Positions 57,150 to 64,000 of a DNA stretch of 64,000 bases are shown here, piece by piece. How positions within the stretch are numbered: the stretch's first letter is position 1; every line of letters starts with the position of its first letter. The notes below the pieces were generated by a model that was not told the DNA's origin, did no database searches, and saw only the letters and a program-made list of their open reading frames with translations. The position numbers and the translations under genes were made by a program. Source of the stretch: Amaurobius ferox (lineage: Eukaryota > Arthropoda > Arachnida > Araneae > Amaurobiidae); the NCBI GenBank assembly GCA_951213105.1, contig OX578152.1:74979180-75043179 (forward strand), written 5' to 3'.

Positions 57150-57280
57150 TACAACCAGCCACCGTATATATTATATACAGTATTTGGTATATACTCGTAT
57201 TATATACAGTATTTAGTATATATTATATACAATATTTGGTATATATTACATGCAAAATATCGGATCGAAATCATTTTAAA
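57150..57280. repeat. AT-rich minisatellite (ATTATATACAGTATTTGGTAT)n
   Basis: About four imperfect repeats of TATATTATATACARTATTTG lie here. Confidence 0.8.
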
Positions 57281-57459
57281 TCGTGTTCAAATGTATTATT
57301 TAAGCAGCGGGTACTTACTTAATTATTTATACGTAGCGGACGCTTATTTAGAACCCGGGAGACGTCAGGTAATTCGTTTTAGTAAGTAATAAACTTTCAA
57401 AAATTATTAAAAATTAACAACCTCCCAACACATGTAACAACTTTCTTTTTAATTTACTG

Positions 57460-58610
57460 AAAAAAAAGAAGCAATAAAGATCAATCACGCATAAAGCATT
57501 GATTATGAAACACTTTCCAACTGCAATTTTATTTTATTTAAACATCTCTAAAATGCGATACATTCAGCGGTGATATCTATAAAATTATCACAATGCTACA
57601 AAAATTTATTATATTTGAAAACTTAAAACTTCATCGAAATCAATGAACTTTATTCAAATGAAATATAAACAGCCTGTGCTCTCTATGTAAAAGCAGTAAA
57701 TATTTCATTCATACATTTTTATTCCATTCCTTTCATTCATCTCAATACTACAATAATTTACTTTACTTAAAAACTTAAAACCATGGAGATAGAGGTAATT
57801 TAACTCTATGCTTAAAACTTCATCGAAAAAGTCTGCTATAAAATCGTCTGCTTCTCTATGTAAAATCAATGATTGTTGCATTCATATCAGCTATATTGCA
57901 GACTCCAGAGGCAAATAATTTTGCGTTAGAGATATTCAGAAATTCTTATATAACTCATCTAACAGCTTGATGTGTTTACATTCTCCATAAGTTAAAATTA
58001 GGCTTCGTTGAAGAAATAATCAAATTTAAATGTGCATTTAAACTCATTGTTCATTTAAACTGCGTTATTTCAAAATATAGATGCACAGAAATTAAGCAAA
58101 AATAAAGCGGCTTTAGGATGGATACAATGCTAAACATAAATTAAAAAGAACTTTAAAAATCACGATTTTGATACAAGGTGGATGCCATATTTTATTTTGA
58201 AGTGGGTCACGTAACCTCTTCATATTATATGGGTGTAATTATTATTTTAATTTTTATTTAAAAAACTATCCAATATATTTTGCTGAAATTTTTTTCATAG
58301 TTTTTAGGAGATAATTTGAACATTTCCTAAAACTTTCGAAGCAATTTATGAATTTTAAATTCGCTTAAAAAATGTTTGAAAAATTAGGTCCCATAAGGTT
58401 CAATGTATTTCATTTTTTCAACCTGAGTTCAATCCAAAACTAATTGGGTGATATTATTCATCAATATTCCCATAGGTTCCACAGACCGTCTGAACAACAT
58501 ACTAAAATATCATTTTGATAAAGTCATTTTTACGGACAGACAGACAGACAGGCAGACAGAATGAACAAAGTCATAAACACTTTTCAACTATGTTGTAAAG
58601 TGCTAAAAAA
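57460..58610 (+). repeat. Old ~1.1-kb dispersed repeat, partner of 36650-37640
   Basis: Markers occur in the same order as in the 36.7-kb copy and end in CAGACAGACAGGCAGACAGA and ATAAACACTTTTCAACTATG. An extra internal segment near 57720-57840 repeats ACTTAAAACTTCATCG. Confidence 0.8.
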
Positions 58611-58900
58611 AGGATAAAGTACTTCGAAATTTTATGGATATTTTAATAGAACCCCGATGTGAATGTATATTTCCATACCGAGGGTGAGAGCGATTCCATT
58701 AAAATCATTCATACTTTACATACATATTATTTTTTCATCATAAAAATATTGTATATAATATTCGTCGTATATATATTATATACAATATTTTTAAAAATTA
58801 TATTTGATTTAAATAAATGAATGTGGTCTTTTTAAGGGCGTGGCTTAGTAATTCGCGCAGCCTTATCAGGAGGCCTAACTTTTAATTATTAATTATTTTT
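58611..58900. other. Unassigned AT-rich spacer
   Basis: ATATA-rich palindromic runs occur near 58750-58800. Nothing else is recognised. Confidence 0.4.
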
Positions 58901-59023
58901 ACTTTCCTTATATGCATAATGTATAAGGAAAATATTGTGACGGGGTCGAAAATTCGAATTCGAGTTTTCGACGGGAGAGCAATTCAAGCATCCCTGATCA
59001 CGAATCAAACAGTTTTGAAGTGA

Positions 59024-59060
<37 letters not shown>

Positions 59061-59864
59061 GTGTGTGTGTGTGTGTGCGTGTGTGCGTGTGAAAGTATGT
59101 GTGTGTGTGTGTCAATGAGTCTGTGGAGACGATAACTGACGAACGAATGGACCGATTCGAATGAAATTTGGTATAACGATTACAATCCGTAAACACTGGA
59201 AGCCTATTGTTTTTATACGTAATCGAATGCTCAGAACCCTCCTAAATTTTCAAGTGAAATTTTGAAAAATTCGTCAAAAAATCAAAACCTCTAATAAAGT
59301 TGCGCAAATAGACATTTCTTATGTAATTTTTCATTAGAAAACGATTGACATAAATTTTAGAAAGCTAACATGAACCGTTCTCGAGATATTGCACATTTTT
59401 CAAAAAAATTATCAAAAAATCATATAAAATAAAAAAATATATTTCTTATTAAGAAGCATGTTCACTTTTTATATGTAATACCATCCGATAAATTTGGTGA
59501 CATCATTCTCGTGGATCTAGCGCGTTCCATTTATGGAAAAATATACTTTGAGTAATACTTTTGTATTTGAAAACCAATAGTCGTTTATCTACTGTTAGAA
59601 TAACTTATTTCTCCGTTCATAATGCTTGACGAGACTTCAGCGACGAATTTAGTGGAATATCGCCAACTTGGCGACTGTTTTAAATGTTGCTAAATTAACG
59701 AAAAACTCGCCAAATGGATAAAAATGACGGCTCATTAACGGAAATTCAATATCTTGCAAAGAATATAAATATCTACTATAAAAATAATATATTTTTTTAC
59801 TGTAAAAGTTGTAAATTCATTGCATTATATAAGGAAAGTCATGTGCTGCCCACATCAGATTTTT
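58901..59864 (+). mobile_element. HINE-like element, family 2
   Basis: It starts ACTTTCCTTATATGCATAAT and ends ATAAGGAAAGTCATGTGCTG, then the CACAT hairpin arm and CAGATTTTT. It is collinear with the copy at 19729, with an interrupted GT/GC tract at 59025-59112 where that copy has pure GT. Confidence 0.7.
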
Positions 59865-60137
59865 TTTATTTAAGTGATCTTTGTTTCCTCTTTCTTCGAA
59901 AAGAAAGCAATGAAAGATAGTAAAACAGAATGATATTGAAGCAATACCATGAAAGAAAACATGTTTCATAGTAATATAATAATTATTCTTTATATTTTTC
60001 AAAAGTATTCTTTATATTACGTTGTCAAAAAAAGCAAATCTTCAAATCCAATGATAATTTTGAGATGCCAAATAATTCAAAATGAACCAACGTTTAAAAT
60101 TTTGTTCAAAACCTCTTTCTGGTACAAACACATATAA
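59865..60137. other. Unassigned AT-rich spacer
   Basis: No recognised feature. Confidence 0.3.
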
Positions 60138-60317
60138 TACAGTCAAACTCGGTTATAACAATATTCAAAGGAACTTCGAAATTTGGACTCTATAACGGAG
60201 TGTCACTAAATTTCATAGTACAAATTTCGTAGATTCCATTATTAGTGCAATTAAAACTTTTGTTTTAAACTCTTGGTTAAACTATTTTTGGTTAAAACTA
60301 TTGTTTAACCTTTTGAT

Positions 60318-60541
60318 TACGGATGGGTACAGCGTCAATCTCAAATGAAGAACCTCTCAAAAAGACAGGTATTTGACATACCTTATCCCAAACAGTTCGA
60401 TCCTCCTTTGCAGGCATTGGCCAATGCCTGCAAAGAGGAGGGGGGACTCGAACTGTTTGGGATAAGATATGTCAAATACATGTCTTTCTGAGAGGTTCTT
60501 CGGTTGGGATTGACGCTATTCCATCCGTAAGCAAAAGGTTA
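60318..60541. mobile_element. Palindromic MITE, ~110-bp arms
   Basis: AACCTTTTGATTACGGATGG at the left mirrors CCATCCGTAAGCAAAAGGTT at the right. The mirror continues through GAACCTCTCA, GACAGGTATTTGACATA and CAAACAGTTCGA to the centre at about 60420 (GCAGGCATTGG/CCAATGCCTGC). It is the fold-back version of the module at 56815. Confidence 0.9.
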
Positions 60542-60622
60542 AACTGAAACGTTTGCGTTATTTCCTCTACATTTTTATCATTTGCAAATTAATACTTATA
60601 TTTTGCTTTGTTTGACGGTACT

Positions 60623-60980
60623 TCATATACGTCAATGCCTGCAAAGGGGGATCGAACAATTTGGGATAGGGTATGTCAAATACCTGTCTTTTTGAGAGGT
60701 TCTTCGTTTGAGATTGACGCTGTCCCACCCGTAAGCAAAAGGTGGACGCCAATGCCTGCAAAAAGGGATAGAACTGTTTGGGATAGGGTATGTTAAATAC
60801 CTGTCTTTTGAGAGGTTCTTCGTTTGGGATGGACGCTGTCCCACCCGTAAGCAAAAGGTGGACGCCAATGCCTGCAAAAAGGGATCGAACTGTTTGGGAT
60901 AGGGTATGTTAAATACCTGTCTTTTGAGAGGTTCTTCGTTTGGGATGGACGCTGTCCCTCCCGTAAGCAAAAGGCTAACA
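60623..60980 (+). repeat. Tandem array of three 116-bp MITE half-modules
   Basis: CCAATGCCTGCAAAAAGGGA recurs at about 60632, 60749 and 60865. Each unit runs to GTCCCACCCGTAAGCAAAAG and directly into the next. Units 2 and 3 differ by only a few bases. Minus frames of 95-144 residues across it are translated repeat. Confidence 0.9.
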
Positions 60981-61302
60981 TTTTCTGTGTTTGCGAAAAA
61001 ATACAAACTAATACAAAAAGAAATTAAATGTTGAAATATGACAATAAAAATTTTCATATGCTCCAAATTATATGAGAAGAAATCATTAATTTTCTTCTAA
61101 GTTATGTAAAATTTGTTAATGTTGCATTTTACTGTCGCCAACACTCGCAAAACTTTAAAATTTTCATCTTTTGCACCATTAAATTTCTCTAAAATATAAC
61201 TTCCAAGACATCATTTTCGAATTTTCACCTTTGGCCTCATAATTTTTTCTAAAATACAAATAACATCCAAGACGCCTTCCAAGACATATCCTGTGTTCGT
61301 TA

Positions 61303-61620
61303 TTGATTCTACTCGACCATCACCTTCTTCTTTAGCATCATTTTCTTCTTTAGCATCACCTTCTTCTTTAGCATCACATTCTTCTTTAGCATCACCTTCT
61401 TCTTTAGCATCACCTTTTTCTTTAACATCATCTTCTTCTTAGGCAATATCCAGAGATAATTTGATATTGTCCAGTACATCCCTCTCTGTAAGTGCTTCAC
61501 TATCGTTGTGAGATTGCCATCGATTTCGACAAATTCATCAAAATTCGGAATTGTTTCATTGCATTTGTCCGCAAAATCCTTCAACAATTCTTCAATATAT
61601 TGGTCCTGTCTTCATTACAC
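61303..61620 (-). pseudogene. Degenerate protein C-terminus with acidic hexapeptide repeats
   Basis: The minus strand reads EELLKDFADKCNETIPNFDEFVEIDGNL, then after a frame change SEALTERDVLDNIKLSLDIA, a stop, and about seven repeats of DAKEEG (18-bp unit, GATGCTAAAGAAGAAGGT). A parallel frame reads KKKVML repeats and gives a 92-residue ORF. The aspartate-rich ending and position inside Tigger-like ends suggest the tail of a Tigger/jerky-type transposase, but this is weak. Confidence 0.35.
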
Positions 61621-61953
61621 TCGCAAGATTTTGTAGGTCATGCTAGGTTTATGATGGAAACGTGGTGAGGTAAATAAATGCCTTTGCAAGAAAGGAGAAC
61701 TTAAAAATATTTGAATTTTCATTTACTGAGAGAAGAAAAAATTCCGAGAAATATATACGGGTATAAAATGATCCCCTATTAGAATACACAGTTATGACTT
61801 ATTTTGAAGTAATACCCGAGTTATCTGGAAATTTTATGATGAATCAAAACCAAATAACATTACTCCTATGATACTCAATAGGGGCCATTCAGAATTTTGA
61901 CGTAATAGCCGAGTTAACTCTAAAATCAAGGTTGTTATAACCGAGGTCGTCTG

Positions 61954-62461
61954 CAAATACGCTTTAAAAGACATTCTAAACTCTCTTCTTCTAAAGCCCA
62001 CTCAGTCCCTCTGCTAGAATGATACAACATACTAGAAACTGTAGTAGGTGTTGCTCGAGATTTAAAACAAAAATTAAATGTATAGAGCATATATTGCGTC
62101 TTCAACGCACGAATAATATATATATTTTTAAAACGTCACAAACATTCGTCTTCATTCACAAAGAGAATTTTTCGATTTTTTCGGTAGTTTTAATATGGAA
62201 ACTCAATGATAATATTTTCGGTCGGAGGAACTGATTTTTGTGAAATCTCTCAAAATTGTATTAATACGTGCTAAAACATAAAATAGCTCACAAACAAAAC
62301 TCGAATATTTTTTTTTTAATCTCGCCAAGATGCATTGTTCCGGGTCCTTAAGAGCATCTGTGTACAGAATTTGTGCATTTTGTACCGAATATGTACAACA
62401 AAATGTGACATTTTTTATATAAGATATTACTCATGGTATAATATTTTTAATTAAGTTTATT
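61954..62461. other. Unassigned AT-rich DNA
   Basis: No feature recognised. The 71-residue frame at 62019 has no known domain. Confidence 0.4.
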
Positions 62462-63423
62462 ACTTTCCCTGCAATACATGGTAATGTATAGGGAAAGTAT
62501 TGGAATCATGCCGAAAATCGCAACTCGAGTTTTCGACGGACCTACACGTTTTAAAACCTCTAGAATACGAAAAAATTATTTTTAGTCTGGCGTCTGTGTA
62601 TCTGTCTGTCCGTCTGTTTGTCTGTCTGTCTGTCTGTTCAATGTATGTATCCACTCTAAATCAAAAACTAATGGACCGAATTTCATGAAATTTGGTAGGT
62701 AAGTCACTTGGGTAAGACCCTGGTGCTGATTAGTTTTTGGTATGATTCGGAAAAACAGAACCCACCTTTCTTTGCGAAATGGCCAGTAAAAATGTTATGT
62801 ATCCGCTCTAGCTATATAATACTAACTGAACAAATACTAATTGACCAAATTTCACAAAATTAGTAGATAAGTTACTTGTGGGACACTCTGGTGCTGATTA
62901 GATTTTGCTACGATTCGGAAAAGAACAACCTCTCTTTTTTTAAGCAATGGCCCGCAAAAATTTCATGTATCCACTCTAACTAAAATACTAAATTGACCAA
63001 ATTTCACAAAATTGGTAGATAAGTTACTTGTAGGATACTCTGGTGCTGATTAAATTTTAGTACGTTACGGAAAAGGACAACTTGCCTTTATTTAAGAAAT
63101 AGTCCGCAAAAATCGCCAAAATCTAAAAAAAAAAGAGTACTTATGATCAAATGTATCAATTATATTCTTGTTTTATACGCAATTTTTGACGAGGAAAAGA
63201 ATATAACCAACTCCATTTCTTTTGGACTAACTGTTTTCAAGATATTTCAGATTTATTGCATTTTTGTTACTCGAAAAAATGTCCAATTACCAAATAAAAA
63301 CAAAAATTGAATTAAAAATGCAAATTTTGAGTTATCTTGCGCAATTAAACTCAATCTAATGAATTATAAAAAATGAATTTGAGTCTGCAGAGAAAATCAA
63401 TTATTCAAGATCACATCAGATTT
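62462..63423 (+). mobile_element. HINE-like element, family 1, with three internal units
   Basis: The start is intact. Three ~150-bp internal units are present (ATGTATCC at about 62644, 62797 and 62965), against two in most copies. The 3' end is decayed: GTCTGCAGAGAAAATCAATT, then CACATCAGATTT. Confidence 0.7.
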
Positions 63424-63461
63424 ATTTTAAATATAATTAAGTTTGAATTCTGAACATTTTT

Positions 63462-64000
63462 ACTTTCCCTGCAATACATGGTAATGTATAGGGAAAGTAT
63501 AGGAATCATGCCGAAAATCGCAACTCGAGTTTTCGACGGATCTACACGTTTCGAGACCTCTAGAACACGAAAAAACCATTTTTAGCGTGACGTCTGTTTG
63601 TGTGTCTGTCTGTCTGTCTGTGTGTCTGTCTGTCTGTCTGTGTGTCTATCTGTGCAGATTTTGTATCCACTCTAACTAAAAAACTAATGGACCGAATTTC
63701 ACAAAATTTTGTAGGTAAGTCACGTGTGGGCGGGGCTAGAGCTGATTAGTTTTGGGTACGATTCGGAATAAAAGAACCCGCCTTTTTTGTGAAATGGCCC
63801 GCAAAAGCTTGTATCCACTGTAGCTGAAAAACTAATGGACCGAATTTCACAAAATTTGGTAGATGAGTCACGTATAGGTCACCCTAGTGCTGATTAGATT
63901 TTGGTACGATTCAGAAAAATATAACCTGCCTTTTTTTGCAAAAATGCCCGCAAAAATTGCCAAAATCTAAAATAAAAAACTGGGTATACTCAAATATATC
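63462..64000 (+). mobile_element. HINE-like element, family 1, cut by the window end
   Basis: It starts ACTTTCCCTGCAATACATGG, 38 bp after the previous copy ends, and shows the CTGT microsatellite and two internal units before the window stops. It is one of the better preserved 5' halves. Confidence 0.75.

Larger units (their letters stand above)
60138..61953 (-). mobile_element. Tigger/pogo-like element relic
   Basis: TA is followed by CAGTCAAACTCGGTTATAAC at 60140. Near 61931-61953 the inverted counterpart GTTATAACCGAGGTCGTCTG closes the element. This kind of terminus, rich in CTCGGTTATAAC, is typical of Tigger-like transposons. A decayed protein end lies on the minus strand near the right end, and MITE-module copies fill the left part. 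No TA follows the right end. Confidence 0.55.

Noticed and set aside
60567..61066. 144-residue and overlapping minus-strand proteins
   Set aside because: They are the tandem MITE half-modules read in several frames.
1..64000. Bacterial or viral operon, or endogenous virus
   Set aside because: No operon layout, ribosome-binding sites or viral structural or replication genes were seen; all enzyme remnants belong to transposons or LINEs.

Overview
This window looks like intergenic, repeat-dominated DNA from an animal nuclear genome, most likely an arthropod and plausibly a spider. The reasons are high A+T, abundant microsatellites and satellites, tRNA-derived SINEs, a Jockey-type LINE, decayed Tc1/mariner, hAT and Tigger-like transposons, and no bacterial gene layout. 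I find no intact host gene. Nearly every long open frame lies inside a repeat or a dead transposase or reverse transcriptase. The organism call is inference.

Layout. 0-10 kb: three head-to-tail copies of a Helentron/HINE-like element (2049-4404), a tRNA-headed SINE, a triplicated ~258-bp unit (5423-6197), a 29-bp minisatellite (6733-7615) and a LINE 3' end (9464). 10-20 kb: a large inverted repeat (arms 12727-13655 and 14458-15470) and a 143-bp satellite (16072-18500), then HINE copies of two families. 20-28 kb: a hammerhead-ribozyme-like relic (21251), a GC-rich tandem repeat, and a Tc1-like element (22971-24502) abutting a mariner with ~335-bp terminal inverted repeats (24504-26394). 28-36 kb: a LINE ORF1 relic, SINEs (one with a 13-bp target duplication), a TA-flanked MITE, a 5'-truncated Jockey LINE (33198-35050) and another HINE. 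36-47 kb: a hAT relic (38728-39860), a long-TIR MITE (40070-40970), a 30-bp repeat (44600-44850) and a small element with three hammerhead-like motifs (45960-46418). 48.85-52.09 kb: a 58-bp satellite with dimeric and 19-mer higher-order structure. 53-57 kb: a rearranged second LINE copy with an inverted 5' piece, fused to a palindromic MITE module. 57-64 kb: an old dispersed repeat, a family-2 HINE, a Tigger-like element carrying amplified copies of the same MITE module, and two more HINEs, the last cut by the window end.

Together the pieces form a nested deposit of selfish DNA. Non-autonomous HINEs, SINEs and MITEs would depend on enzymes encoded elsewhere. The autonomous classes visible here (Tc1, mariner, hAT, Jockey) all carry disabling lesions. 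The most unusual content is the hammerhead-like RNA motif in two diverged repeat families, where helix II is kept although its sequence differs, and the HINE-like family whose two subfamilies share termini but not interiors. All family assignments come from reading motifs by eye; no database search was run.
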